Source: Sphingobacterium sp. UBA2700 (GTDB lineage Bacteria > Bacteroidota > Bacteroidia > Sphingobacteriales > Sphingobacteriaceae). From it: DNA of 64,000 nucleotides. Below, piece by piece: positions 17,111-26,679 of this stretch (position 1 is its first letter; the number at the start of each line of letters is the position of its first letter). Under the pieces are notes generated by a model, which saw only the letters and a list, made by a program, of their open reading frames with translations, was not told the origin of the DNA and did not search any database. The stretch covers positions 124,001 to 188,000 of the forward strand of contig DELI01000023.1 in NCBI GenBank assembly GCA_002354335.1, in the 5' to 3' direction. Made by a program: the position numbers and the translations under genes.

Positions 17111-19372
17111 ATGTTTAAACCCTATGCCATATTAGCAAAGTACTTCGTTCGGATAATGATTTTATCTGTTCTGATTTCACTGGGGCAATTTGCGCTGGCT
17201 CAGGACCTGCTCAGTAATTTGGCGTCGCAGTATAAAAAAAGTGGGGCAAATAGCCCGGAACGTTATTTATTGACCGGCAAATATGCGCAAGCTTTATTTT
17301 TCAACGATCAGGTTGATGAAGCGTTTAAACTACTGAACGATAATATCGCATCTGCGGCAAAGCTAAAGGAAGCCAAATACGTTGCCTATCTGCAGACGGT
17401 TTTAGCCATCAATTTTCAGATTGCTGAAAACCCGGCGCAGGCGAATATCCAAATCGCGAAAGCGAGGGGGAATATGGCTCGAACGTTGGATAATGAAACC
17501 AAAGGCTATGTTATGTATGGGCAAGGGTGGATTCAATCAAGGCAATTGAAGGAAGCAGAAGCTGTTCGCAGCTTTGTTACCGCTTTAGAATATTTGGATC
17601 GATCAACGAATTCAAATACGCTGTTAGGTCGAAAATCTTCCGTTTATAAAGAATTGACGGCCATATATTCCAATTGGAATGAAACCGAATTGCAGGAAAA
17701 GTACTCTAAGTTGTCCTTGGACTTGGCGATAAAACAAAAGGATCCGTCTTCGATATTTGATGGGTATATGTCTTTAGGATATCTTCACGAGCAACAGTTT
17801 CTGAAAGATGATTCGGACTTGAAACATCGGAATTTGGCTGAAAAATATTATCTGCAAGCGCTGGAAACGTATCAGAGTAATAGAGATCAGATTCCGTTTT
17901 CCTCGAATCTATCCTTCGTCTCGAGCAATCTTGCGCATCTTTATCTGCGATCTTATCCCGAATCGTACAGAGCGAAAGCTAAAAAATATGCCGAATTAGC
18001 TAAGCAGCAAGGGCAACAGAGCAATGAACATAATCATGTGTCGTCAGCTTACGGAATTATGGCGGAAATGGCCCTGCAGGAAAATAACCCCGCATTAGCT
18101 AAGGAATATCTATTGGCCTCGCTTTCCGAGATCAATAACTCAAGCAATCAGGATCAGAATGTATTGATGAGTATCTATGAAAGTCTTTCGAACATCAGCG
18201 AGAAAGAGAAGAAATATGACGAGGCTGTCAATTATTACAAGCAGTATATCGAGATTTTCAAGCGCGTATATGATCAGGAGCAATTAAATTTAGGCAAGCG
18301 ATTGGAAGCACAGTTTGAAAAGGGACGGCAGGAGCAACAGGTTCAGAATCTTCAATTAGAATCCGAGAAAAAAGAGCAGCAGTTAAGCTTGATGGCCGCA
18401 CTTGGGATTCAGCAGAAGCAAGATCTGGAAAACATGAAGCTTATCCAAGACAACCAATCAAAGGAGTTGGAATTGGCGAAATTAGAAACTGAAAAACAGA
18501 ATCAGGCCTTGCGCATGTCGAAATTAGAAGCGCAGAACAGAGCGGCCGAAATCAGTAATTACCAACAGGAAATCAATTTCAGAGAAAAGATAAACACCTA
18601 CTTTATCCTCTCCTTTGGGACGATCTTTCTCTTGTTTTTGGTTCTGTTGTATGCTTATCAGCAGCGTTCAAAACATATGAAGCAGAATGATGCGCTCCAT
18701 CAGCTGGCGCTCGAACAAGAACGTCAGCACTCCAAAATATCAACACTGACGGCGATGCTACATGGACAAGAATTGGAGCGCGGCAGATTGGCACGCGATT
18801 TACACGATGGATTAGGCGGCTTACTATCCGGCACAAAGCTTCATCTATCCCAATTAAATGATCGTATTACCGACAACAACAAAGACACCATGGATAAGAC
18901 GATGGGGCACTTGGATCTAGCAGTTGATGAGCTACGGCGTGTCGCCCATAACCTGATGCCTGATCTGTTGCAGAAATATGGATTGCAAGAAGCATTATCA
19001 GACTACGCCAGCCGTATGTCAACGGATACCTTAGACGTGGATGTACAGTTTTTACATTACGATAATCAATTATCAATTGATAAACAGCTCATCGTTTATC
19101 GGATTATTCAGGAATTGGTAAATAACGCGATTAAGCATGCCAAGCCGGCGCAGATTCTGGTTCAAGTGGTAGAAGAAGAAAAAAATTATCAGATTACGGT
19201 AGAAGATGATGGCATAGGCTTCGATCCGGAAGCCCTTAAAATCAACCAATCTGCCGGACTGCATAATATACAATCGAGGGTAGAGTTCTTAAAAGGAACA
19301 GTGCAAATTAATTCAGAAATCGATCAAGGAACGAGTATAGAGTTTCAGTTTCCAAAAACTAACAAGGTATGA
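17111..19372 (+). CDS. TPR-containing sensor histidine kinase (HisKA_3 type)
   Basis: This 753-residue membrane kinase has a signal or membrane segment near the N-terminus (IMILSVLISLGQFALAQ), then a long periplasmic region of TPR-like helices. A coiled coil rich in Gln and Glu (about 400-490) leads to a transmembrane helix (YFILSFGTIFLLFLVLLYAY, about 497-516). The dimerisation/phosphoacceptor box is LARDLHDGLGGLLSGTKLHL with His565, which is the HPK7 (NarX/DesK-like) type. The HATPase part has NNAIKHAKPAQILVQ and DDGIGFD. Its stop overlaps the start of the LuxR-type regulator by 4 nt (ATGA), so the two form a two-component pair. The signal is unknown; a TATCTTCG box at 17076-17083 is a plausible promoter element. 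Confidence 0.93.
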   Translation: MFKPYAILAKYFVRIMILSVLISLGQFALAQDLLSNLASQYKKSGANSPERYLLTGKYAQALFFNDQVDEAFKLLNDNIASAAKLKEAKYVAYLQTVLAINFQIAENPAQANIQIAKARGNMARTLDNETKGYVMYGQGWIQSRQLKEAEAVRSFVTALEYLDRSTNSNTLLGRKSSVYKELTAIYSNWNETELQEKYSKLSLDLAIKQKDPSSIFDGYMSLGYLHEQQFLKDDSDLKHRNLAEKYYLQALETYQSNRDQIPFSSNLSFVSSNLAHLYLRSYPESYRAKAKKYAELAKQQGQQSNEHNHVSSAYGIMAEMALQENNPALAKEYLLASLSEINNSSNQDQNVLMSIYESLSNISEKEKKYDEAVNYYKQYIEIFKRVYDQEQLNLGKRLEAQFEKGRQEQQVQNLQLESEKKEQQLSLMAALGIQQKQDLENMKLIQDNQSKELELAKLETEKQNQALRMSKLEAQNRAAEISNYQQEINFREKINTYFILSFGTIFLLFLVLLYAYQQRSKHMKQNDALHQLALEQERQHSKISTLTAMLHGQELERGRLARDLHDGLGGLLSGTKLHLSQLNDRITDNNKDTMDKTMGHLDLAVDELRRVAHNLMPDLLQKYGLQEALSDYASRMSTDTLDVDVQFLHYDNQLSIDKQLIVYRIIQELVNNAIKHAKPAQILVQVVEEEKNYQITVEDDGIGFDPEALKINQSAGLHNIQSRVEFLKGTVQINSEIDQGTSIEFQFPKTNKV

Positions 19373-20007
19373 TAAACATTGCAATTGCTGATGACCACCC
19401 TTTATTATTAGAGGGTCTAAGAAATATTCTATCGAAAGAGGAAGATTTAACCGTGGTAGGATGTTACCCCAACGCTGAGGCGTTGCAGGCTGCATTGAAG
19501 CATGAAAAGATTGATATTCTATTATTGGACATCAACCTATCGGACACGAATAGCTTAGAGCTGATCAGTCCATTACGAGCAAGCTATCCAGCTATGCACA
19601 TTATCATTATTAGTGTGCATAACGAATATGCGGTTATCAATTCAGCTTTCCAAGAGGGTGCAGAAGGCTATATACAGAAGAACTCCTCCATTGATGAAAT
19701 TCTATTGGGTATTCAGCACATTCTGAATGGAAAGCGTTTTATGTGCTCTCAAACCAAGAGTATTGTCGATAAAAAAAATCAGAGCGAGTTGAAGAGCGTC
19801 CCGAAACTGACACGACGTGAAAGAGAAATTTTAGTCGAGGCGGCAATGGGATTAACGACCATTCAAATTGCAGACAAACTGTTTATCAGTCACCACACGG
19901 TAGAGAGCCATCGAAAGAATTTAATTGAGAAATTTAAAGCTTCAAATCTGAGTTCTGCCATAAAAATGGCCTATGAATATGGGCTAATCTTAGAGCTAAA
20001 ATCATAA
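19369..20007 (+). CDS. LuxR/NarL-family response regulator
   Basis: This 212-residue regulator has a receiver domain at 1-120, with acidic pocket ADDH (Asp8, Asp9) and phosphoacceptor Asp54 in LLLDINLSD; the conserved Lys lies in the GYIQKNSS segment. A LuxR-type helix-turn-helix follows (about 148-205): LTRREREILVEAAMGLTTIQIADKLFISHHTVESHRKNL. It is translationally coupled to the preceding kinase gene by a 4-nt overlap. Its targets are unknown. Confidence 0.95.
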   Translation: MINIAIADDHPLLLEGLRNILSKEEDLTVVGCYPNAEALQAALKHEKIDILLLDINLSDTNSLELISPLRASYPAMHIIIISVHNEYAVINSAFQEGAEGYIQKNSSIDEILLGIQHILNGKRFMCSQTKSIVDKKNQSELKSVPKLTRREREILVEAAMGLTTIQIADKLFISHHTVESHRKNLIEKFKASNLSSAIKMAYEYGLILELKS

Positions 20008-20011
20008 ATCA

Positions 20012-20048
20012 AGAAGGGTTGTCCATAATGAACAACCCTTCTCTTTTT
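20012..20048 (+). terminator. Intrinsic terminator of the kinase/regulator operon
   Basis: AGAAGGGTTGT (20012-20022) pairs perfectly with ACAACCCTTCT (20032-20042) around a 9-nt loop and is followed by a run of six T. It starts 5 nt after the response-regulator stop. Confidence 0.92.
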
Positions 20049-20118
20049 TAAAAAGCTTCTATTCGTTTTCATCCAAATTTCCACTTTTCAATATCTGACT
20101 ACTCAGAAGTTAAATCGA

Positions 20119-20304
20119 TTACATTTTATCTAACCAAGATTCAACTTCCTCTTTAGTCTTCCCTGTTTTCTTTTGAAGTTTGCCTAGTAACTCATCTTCT
20201 TTTCCTTCTGCGTAAAGTAGATCATCATCAGTAAGATCGGCATATTCTTGCTTTACTTTTCCTTTGATTTCGTTCCAACGGCCTTTCCATGTTAACTTGT
20301 TCAT
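20119..20304 (-). CDS. CsbD-family stress protein
   Basis: This 61-residue hydrophilic protein matches the CsbD family from end to end: [53 protein letters not shown]. CsbD proteins are small helical proteins commonly induced by general stress; their molecular role is not settled. The start is supported by an AAGGAGA ribosome-binding site at 20311-20317, which is unusually strong for Bacteroidota. It is downstream of, and on the same strand as, a large catalase gene, which fits a stress-response pair. Confidence 0.92.
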   Translation of the reverse strand: MNKLTWKGRWNEIKGKVKQEYADLTDDDLLYAEGKEDELLGKLQKKTGKTKEEVESWLDKM

Positions 20305-20310
20305 ACTCTT

Positions 20311-20317
20311 TCTCCTT
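20311..20317 (-). promoter_or_regulatory. Strong Shine-Dalgarno sequence of the CsbD gene
   Basis: On the minus strand the sequence reads AAGGAGA, six bases before the ATG. Most genes in this window lack such a site, so it suggests high or independent translation of the CsbD protein. Confidence 0.7.
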
Positions 20318-20381
20318 TTTAATGTTTATTAATGTGATTTATATAGAGAACAGTTCTAAATCAAAAAGGTTTGCTTTTTTT

Positions 20382-22511
20382 TTAAACTGGTACTTTTCTA
20401 TCTGATTCTCTTTCCCAAACACGATGTCCTTTCATTACTTCGATGAAATCGCCTGTTAAATTATTTGCAGATTCGAGCACAACGCCTTTATCAAGTCCTT
20501 TCATTTTAATATAGCTTAGATCGATTAAAGACTCTGCACCTTTGGCAAATGCCAAAGCCTTACAATGTCTGTATCCTTCGTTGATAAATTGAACATAGTC
20601 CGGCTCTGTCTTCAATATGTTTACAGAATCTCCATCCGGCGTATAGAATGCATCAAAGCAAACCGATGCATCCGTTAAGTAAGAATGCTGTACTTCTTCT
20701 GTATCACCTTCTTTATATTTCAAAGCACCTACTTTCGTTGAGACCAATACGGCCTGTGCTTTCTCTGCCTTCAAAGCTTTTCTCATCTTGTCGACTGATT
20801 TCTTGCTCACGCCATCAGCCACTAGGAAAGCGACTTTCCGTGTTGCTATACTACCCTCTCCCGCTTTGGTTTCCATGCTCAATGCTGGCGATTTCTCAAC
20901 TTCGGGCTTATTCGGTTTAATCGGGTAGTTTGGATGATTTTGACGCGCAAACTGCAAGGTCAGTTCATCTAACTGTTGAGGAGGTTCTAATCCCAAGTTT
21001 TTACCAACAGCGCTCGCTAATTTCTTATCGATTTGATTCAAGATCGCCAATTCTCGCTTGCGCACTGCTACAGAATTCACCTTTGACAGCTCAAAACTAA
21101 AGGCGCTGATGATATGTTGTTTTTCCGCTTCGGACTGTGAGTTAAAGAACAAGCGCGCCTGCGTAAAATGATCAGCGAAGGAGCTTGAACGCCCGCGAAT
21201 TTTCTTCGCGTCTATTTTTTCCGCATGCGACTCAAAACCTTTTTCTCCTTTCAACATGGCATGATAAGGACAACCTCCACCCAAGCTGTTTGGGAAATAG
21301 CTGACATTGCCTTTTAACACGTCAGTTCTGTGGAAACCATCTTTTTGGTTGTTGTATTTCCCATTCACAGGCCTATTGATCGGAAGCTCATGAAAGTTCG
21401 GACCGCCCAGTCTATAATTCTGTGTATCAGCATAAGAAAATACTCTTCCCTGCAAGAGCGGATCGTTACTAAAGTCTATCCCCGGTACTAAACGTCCTGG
21501 ATCAAATGCAATCTGCTCGGTTTCCGCGAAGAAGTTTTCAGGATTGCGGTTCAAGGTCATCGTTCCTATAATCTGAACGGGCACAAGTTCCTCTGGAATT
21601 ATTTTAGTCGGATCGAGAATATCAAAAGAGTATTTCATCTCATCTTCTTCCGGAATCAACTGTACGCCTAAATCCCATTGTGGGAAATCGCCATTATCAA
21701 TAGCCTCCCATAAATCACGGCGATGAAAATCGGCATCATATCCTGATATCTTTTGTGCTTCTTGCCATGCTACCTGATGAACTCCCAACTTTGGTTTCCA
21801 ATGGAATTTTACGAAAGTTGCTTTACCTTGGTCATTAATAAACTTGAAGGTATGCACACCAAAACCTTCCATCATTCTCAAAGAGCGAGGAATAGCGCGG
21901 TCGGACATAACCCATAAGGACATATGAGCAGACTCCGGCATCAATGAAATAAAGTCCCAAAAGGTATCGTGGGCAGAAGCGGCTTGCGGAATCTCTTTGT
22001 CTGGTTCTGGTTTTACCGCATGTACGACATCCGGGAATTGCATAGCATCCTGAATAAAGAATACTGGAATATTGTTTCCGACAAGATCGTAATTACCTTC
22101 TTCGGTGTAAAATTTAACAGAAAATCCGCGTACATCACGTGCGAGATCAGTAGACCCTTTAAAACCCGCTACTGTAGAAAATCTCGTAAATAAAGGGGTA
22201 ATCGTTCCTTTTTGTAAGAACTTCGCTCTAGTGTATTTGCTCATATCTGCCGTAGCTTCAAAAACACCATGTGCTCCGGAACCACGCGCATGAACTACGC
22301 GCTCAGGAATTCGCTCGCGATCAAAATGAGCTAGTTTATCCTGATAGATAAAGTCTTCCAATAAAGAAGGACCGCGTTCTCCAGCTTTTAACGTATTATT
22401 ATTGTCATGAATAGGAACCCCATCATTCGTGGTCATGGTTCGATTTTGATTATCAACAACATGAGCATCAATCTGAGCTGTTTTAGGATTTGACTTATTC
22501 TGTTTTTTCAT
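20382..22511 (-). CDS. katE: Large-subunit catalase, HPII type
   Basis: This 709-residue haem catalase converts hydrogen peroxide to water and oxygen. The distal His74 is in RVVHARGSGAHGVFEAT, the Asn in DLVGNNIPVFF (146-147), and the proximal haem ligand Tyr360 in RVFSYADTQNYRLGGPNF. The length and the C-terminal extension (from about 575, TRKVAFLVADGVSKKSVDKMRKALKAEKAQAVLVST), which looks like the DJ-1/PfpI flavodoxin-like domain, place it with large-subunit clade 2 catalases such as E. coli HPII. There is no signal peptide. The CsbD gene follows downstream. No clear OxyR site was seen. Confidence 0.95.
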   Translation of the reverse strand: MKKQNKSNPKTAQIDAHVVDNQNRTMTTNDGVPIHDNNNTLKAGERGPSLLEDFIYQDKLAHFDRERIPERVVHARGSGAHGVFEATADMSKYTRAKFLQKGTITPLFTRFSTVAGFKGSTDLARDVRGFSVKFYTEEGNYDLVGNNIPVFFIQDAMQFPDVVHAVKPEPDKEIPQAASAHDTFWDFISLMPESAHMSLWVMSDRAIPRSLRMMEGFGVHTFKFINDQGKATFVKFHWKPKLGVHQVAWQEAQKISGYDADFHRRDLWEAIDNGDFPQWDLGVQLIPEEDEMKYSFDILDPTKIIPEELVPVQIIGTMTLNRNPENFFAETEQIAFDPGRLVPGIDFSNDPLLQGRVFSYADTQNYRLGGPNFHELPINRPVNGKYNNQKDGFHRTDVLKGNVSYFPNSLGGGCPYHAMLKGEKGFESHAEKIDAKKIRGRSSSFADHFTQARLFFNSQSEAEKQHIISAFSFELSKVNSVAVRKRELAILNQIDKKLASAVGKNLGLEPPQQLDELTLQFARQNHPNYPIKPNKPEVEKSPALSMETKAGEGSIATRKVAFLVADGVSKKSVDKMRKALKAEKAQAVLVSTKVGALKYKEGDTEEVQHSYLTDASVCFDAFYTPDGDSVNILKTEPDYVQFINEGYRHCKALAFAKGAESLIDLSYIKMKGLDKGVVLESANNLTGDFIEVMKGHRVWERESDRKVPV

Positions 22512-22581
22512 AGTAAAGTGGATTGAGATTTATGAATACGTTGTAACAACAATCCACCATGAAAAAGGTTCAAGAGAAATC

Positions 22582-22625
22582 AAAAAAAACTAGCCTGCGC
22601 ATCGAATGGCCTCCGCTGCGCAGCT
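22582..22625 (-). terminator. Terminator of the ABC exporter operon
   Basis: On the minus strand, AGCTGCGCA pairs with TGCGCAGGCT (one bulged base) and is followed by eight T (A-run at 22582-22590 on the plus strand). It lies just after the stop of the ABC permease gene at 22659. Confidence 0.75.
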
Positions 22626-22658
22626 TAATATCCTAAAAACTTATTAGCTAATTTTGAT

Positions 22659-25190
22659 CTAAGTGCTTCTCAACACCTCTAAAGGTGATCTTCGCAAAAC
22701 CGATAAGCTATTTAAAAGCCCAATGATGACCGTCATTGTACTAACTAATAAAATTAGAAGCAAAACAAAGCCGATATCAGGAACAAAAGCGCTCTCAAAC
22801 ACAAAAATAGCTAGAATATTACTCGCTATAAGCGAGATGAACAAACCTGTTACAGCCGCTAATAGACCGAGGAACATGTATTCACTAATGGTAATCAGAA
22901 ATATTTGTTTCCGACTTGCTCCTATGGTCCGGAGCAACACATTCTCACGAATACGTTGGTATTTACTGATTCGAACCGATGAAATCAAAACGACAATACC
23001 TGTCAGGATGCTGAAACCGCCAATAAACTGGATGATGAAGCCAATTTTATCGAGAATATTATTTAAGATGACCAAGATCGCATTCATATCGATTACCGAT
23101 ACATTGGGAAATTGATTCACTACCTTCTGCTGAAACTGGCTAGCCTCCCGTTCTCCCGACACTTTGGTCATCATAAGATAGAATTGAGGCGCATCATCGA
23201 TACTGCCCTTGGCAAAGACCATACGGAAGTTCGACTGAAAGCGATTCCAATCAACCTGACGTAAGCTGCTCACTTTGGCGGCTAACCGCATTCCCTGTAC
23301 ATTCATGGTCAATACGTCTCCGACCTTTACCCCAATTCCTTCCGCATAGCGTTCGTCCAAAGATACCGAGGCTGTATCAGAAGGGGCCACCCGCCCCACC
23401 CACTTCCCTTTCGTCACCTTTTCCGATGCAGAAAGGCTGTCTCGGTAAGTTGCTCGGATCTCACCACGAAACGCGCGATTAGAAATCTCAATAGTCGTAT
23501 CTTTCAATACGTCCTTTAATGATGTGCCATTCACTTGCTCAATAAACATCGTCACGATAGGAACACTCTCCAAAATTGGGTATCCTTCGCCCTTCGCCAT
23601 AGATTGAAGAGAGTCACGTTGCGACGGTTGAATATCAAACATAAGCATATTTGCCTCATTCTGCTCGGCGGAGACAGCAATGCGCTTTAGTAGAATATCC
23701 TGAACGAAGTATAGCGTTGAGATTAAAGTAGTGCCTAGGCCGATAGAAACAATCAGAATTACGGTTTGATTATTCGGGCGCCAAAGATTGGAAAGCCCCT
23801 GTCGCCAAAGGTACGGCCATCTGGAAGGGAAGAATTTACGAATCAGCCAGGTAAAACCTTTGGCTACTCCGTAGAGTAATAAGAACGTCAGTGCTATACC
23901 TAGGCTGAACAATAAGGTCTGCGTCCAATTCTCCATTTGAATCCTGGCAAACATCACGATGAAGCCAGCAATCAAAGCATAGATCCACCCCTTTAAAGGA
24001 TCTTTAAACAGCCCTTCTTCATCGTCCTGAACGCGCAGGGAGTTCAGCGGCGAGATATGCCGAACGGAAAGTAATGGTAATAAAGCAAATAATACCGCAA
24101 TTACTAAACCGATAATGATTCCCTCAAAGATTGCAGGCCATACAACCTGGGTAGTCAACTGTACCGGAAGAACATCCTGCATCACAAACGGGATGGCGTA
24201 CTGAATTGCCGTGCCTAAGGCAGCGCCGATAATCCCTCCGATCAAACCGATGGCGGCAAACTGGATCAGAAAGATAAAGAATGCTTGTTTTGCGGTCGTT
24301 CCTAAACAACGAAGAATAGCAACAGACATCAACTTCTCTCGCACGTAGATCTGAACGGCAGAAGATACACCGATACAGCCCAACAAGAGGGCAACAAAGC
24401 CTACCAATTCCATAAAACTAGCCATATCAGCAAAGGAGCGTCCGGTGTTTTCTTTCGTCGTCGCGATGGTCGAACTCCGTAGCTGGAGCGTGCTAAGCTT
24501 ATCCTTCCAGTTTTCTATTTTTTTATCGATGGCGAAATTCTTGGGCAATTTGAAATAGAAATGGTATTCAATGCGGCTGCCTTGCTGTTGTAGTCCGGCG
24601 TCTTTCAGCTGCTCCAATGGGATAAACAAGCTTGGGGCCATTGCACCCGAAAAAGCACTCTGACCAGGTTGCGAAGTGATGCTTCCCAGAATAGGATAGC
24701 TCTTAGACCCTAGCTGAACCGTATCGCCGAAGGAAGCGTTGTATTGCAAAAAAAGTGAATTGTCTATATAAAGACCTGCATGCTTCGCGAAGTCATTAAA
24801 AACCTGATCCGGATGAGTTTCAACTGCGCCGTAAAAAGGATATGGCCCTTCAAGTGCCCTGACCTGAACAAAGCGGGAGGCATTCGCCTTGGGAATACGC
24901 AGCATAGACATAAAACGCTCTTCCTTAGCAAATCCTAAGCTGACCTCTTTAAGCGAGTCGATAAATGCCAAAGCTTCCTCCGTCGGCTTCCGGTTGCTCT
25001 CCAAAGCTAAGTCCGCACCGATCAACTCTGCTGCCTGATTATCAATATCAACCTTCAGATTCCGATTGAAAGAATTCATGGAAACTAGAGAGGCAATACC
25101 TAGAATAATAGAAGAGATAAAAAGAAATAAACGTGATCTGTTCTTTCTACTGTCCCGCCAGGCCATTAAGAAAATCCATCTCCAATTCAT
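22659..25190 (-). CDS. ABC transporter permease, FtsX-like (YbbP type)
   Basis: This 843-residue inner-membrane protein has two FtsX-like permease units. The first membrane helix is near residues 20-42 (SRLFLFISSIILGIASLVSM), followed by a MacB-like periplasmic domain. A four-helix block (about 265-390) has the FtsX signature LLGCIGVSSAVQIYVREKLMSVAILRCLG. A second block follows a middle membrane pair and ends with SSVRISKYQRIRENVLLRTIGASRKQIFLITISEYMFLGLLAAVTGLF. This ten-or-so-helix layout matches YbbP/LolC-E-like exporters that move lipids or hydrophobic molecules out of the membrane. Its start overlaps the end of the ATPase gene by 4 nt. It is often found next to a TesA/arylesterase gene, as here. 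Confidence 0.92.
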   Translation of the reverse strand: MNWRWIFLMAWRDSRKNRSRLFLFISSIILGIASLVSMNSFNRNLKVDIDNQAAELIGADLALESNRKPTEEALAFIDSLKEVSLGFAKEERFMSMLRIPKANASRFVQVRALEGPYPFYGAVETHPDQVFNDFAKHAGLYIDNSLFLQYNASFGDTVQLGSKSYPILGSITSQPGQSAFSGAMAPSLFIPLEQLKDAGLQQQGSRIEYHFYFKLPKNFAIDKKIENWKDKLSTLQLRSSTIATTKENTGRSFADMASFMELVGFVALLLGCIGVSSAVQIYVREKLMSVAILRCLGTTAKQAFFIFLIQFAAIGLIGGIIGAALGTAIQYAIPFVMQDVLPVQLTTQVVWPAIFEGIIIGLVIAVLFALLPLLSVRHISPLNSLRVQDDEEGLFKDPLKGWIYALIAGFIVMFARIQMENWTQTLLFSLGIALTFLLLYGVAKGFTWLIRKFFPSRWPYLWRQGLSNLWRPNNQTVILIVSIGLGTTLISTLYFVQDILLKRIAVSAEQNEANMLMFDIQPSQRDSLQSMAKGEGYPILESVPIVTMFIEQVNGTSLKDVLKDTTIEISNRAFRGEIRATYRDSLSASEKVTKGKWVGRVAPSDTASVSLDERYAEGIGVKVGDVLTMNVQGMRLAAKVSSLRQVDWNRFQSNFRMVFAKGSIDDAPQFYLMMTKVSGEREASQFQQKVVNQFPNVSVIDMNAILVILNNILDKIGFIIQFIGGFSILTGIVVLISSVRISKYQRIRENVLLRTIGASRKQIFLITISEYMFLGLLAAVTGLFISLIASNILAIFVFESAFVPDIGFVLLLILLVSTMTVIIGLLNSLSVLRRSPLEVLRST

Positions 25191-25855
25191 TGAATCTGCC
25201 CTCCTTTAATGGGAATAACCTGTTGTGTTTTTGCTGCTAATTCAAGATCATGTGTCACGATGACAAGCGTCGTCCCGGATGCTCTGTTAAGCTCAAAAAG
25301 CATCTCCTCGATAATCTGGCTCGTTTCTGCATCCAAATTCCCAGTAGGTTCATCGGCAAATAAAATCTTCGGTTTGTTTGCGAAAGCACGGGCAAGCGAT
25401 ACACGTTGCTGCTCGCCTCCGGAGAGCTGCGATGGATAGTGATTGGCTCGAGCAGCAAGACCAACACGTTCCAGAAGCTCCATAGCAACTGACTGATTGT
25501 TGCGAATCCCCTTTAACTCCATCGGAACCATCACATTTTCCAACGCCGTAAGTGTCGGCAAGAGCTGAAAGTTCTGAAAAACGAATCCAACATGTTCATT
25601 GCGTATTTGCGCAAGCTTATCCTCACTCAACCCGCTTAATTCAATTCCATTCAGACGAATGGACCCATCAGAGGCTTGGTCAAGACCAGCACACAAACCT
25701 AAAAGCGTAGATTTTCCGCTCCCCGACGGGCCAACGATAGCGACGGTTGATCCATCTTCCACTTGAATATTGATATCTTTTAAAACCGGAATATCCTTCC
25801 CTTCTAAGCTGTAGTTTTTGAAAACATGCTGTAATTCTAAGATCATAGTAGACAT
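25187..25855 (-). CDS. ABC transporter ATP-binding protein (YbbA/LolD-like)
   Basis: This 222-residue ATPase has Walker A GPSGSGKST (about 38-46), the Q-loop in VFQNFQLLPTLTALENV, the ABC signature LSGGEQQRVSLARA, Walker B KILFADEPTGNLD and the H-loop VTHD. It belongs to the LolD/MacB/YbbA type that energises FtsX-like permeases. The permease gene overlaps its 3' end by 4 nt. It is divergent from a TesA-like esterase 41 nt away, the same trio (YbbA, YbbP, TesA) seen in many bacteria. Confidence 0.95.
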   Translation of the reverse strand: MSTMILELQHVFKNYSLEGKDIPVLKDINIQVEDGSTVAIVGPSGSGKSTLLGLCAGLDQASDGSIRLNGIELSGLSEDKLAQIRNEHVGFVFQNFQLLPTLTALENVMVPMELKGIRNNQSVAMELLERVGLAARANHYPSQLSGGEQQRVSLARAFANKPKILFADEPTGNLDAETSQIIEEMLFELNRASGTTLVIVTHDLELAAKTQQVIPIKGGQIQ

Positions 25856-25896
25856 ATACCACTAAAAGTATATCTTTTTTTGGTTAATTTAGTTCC

Positions 25897-26583
25897 ATGA
25901 ACTATATCAAAACGTCTTTTTCAATTCTATCAGCCATAATTTTACTTGCGGCTTGCAATAATCCTCAAAACCAACAAACCTCTCAGCAACAACAGGATAC
26001 TGTAATGCAGCAAACAACAGCTGCTGAGAAAAAACAGAACATCGTTTTCTTTGGTAATAGTTTAACTGCGGGCTTAGGATTAGAAAATCAAACTGAAGCA
26101 TTCCCCGCATTGATTCAACAGAAAATAGATTCATTAGGATTGAATTATAATTGTATCAACGCTGGCTTAAGTGGCGAAACAAGTGCTGGAGGAAAGGATC
26201 GCATTGATTGGTTGCTGAAAGAGCCTATTGATGTTTTTGTATTGGAGTTGGGTGCGAACGACGGGCTCAGAGGCATCAAGCCCGAGGCAACAAAGAAGAA
26301 TCTGGGAGAAATAGTCGATAAGGTGATCAAAGCCTATCCCAACTGTAAACTGGTATTGGCGGGTATGAAAGTTCCACCGAGCATGGGTGAAGCCTATTTT
26401 AAAGAATTCGAAGCAATCTTCCCTGCCCTTGCGGAGGAAAAAAACATGACCTTAGTACCCTTCTTACTTGATAATGTGGCAGGGATAGCTAAGTTGAATC
26501 AACAGGATGCTGTTCACCCTACAAAAGAGGGCCAGCTTATCCTTGCAGAGAATGTATGGAAGCATTTACAAGGCATTCTGTAG
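25897..26583 (+). CDS. TesA-like arylesterase, SGNH/GDSL lipoprotein
   Basis: This 228-residue hydrolase has a lipobox (LSAIILLAAC, Cys20) and a Gln-rich linker. The SGNH blocks are FFGNSLTAGLG (nucleophile Ser55), the Gly of NAGLSGET, GANDGLRG (Asn121) and DAVHPTKEG with Asp204 and His207. These complete the catalytic triad. The family (E. coli TesA/lysophospholipase L1) hydrolyses acyl esters and thioesters. It starts 41 nt from the divergent ABC exporter operon, which supports a shared role in lipid or hydrophobic ester handling. Confidence 0.93.
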   Translation: MNYIKTSFSILSAIILLAACNNPQNQQTSQQQQDTVMQQTTAAEKKQNIVFFGNSLTAGLGLENQTEAFPALIQQKIDSLGLNYNCINAGLSGETSAGGKDRIDWLLKEPIDVFVLELGANDGLRGIKPEATKKNLGEIVDKVIKAYPNCKLVLAGMKVPPSMGEAYFKEFEAIFPALAEEKNMTLVPFLLDNVAGIAKLNQQDAVHPTKEGQLILAENVWKHLQGIL

Positions 26584-26623
26584 TAAGAGCAGGTACAGCA
26601 CAAGGTTAGAAAACAGCAACTTT

Positions 26624-26654
26624 CAAAAAAAGGCCTCCTGAATCAGGCGGCCTT
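26624..26654 (-). terminator. Terminator between esterase and small lipoprotein genes
   Basis: AAGGCC (26630-26635) pairs with GGCCTT (26649-26654), extended by CCTG/CAGG after one mismatch. The A-run before the stem is a U-run on the minus strand, so it serves the minus-strand lipoprotein gene. It lies between two converging genes. Confidence 0.8.
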
Positions 26655-26679
26655 AATATATTAACGAATCCTAAATTAA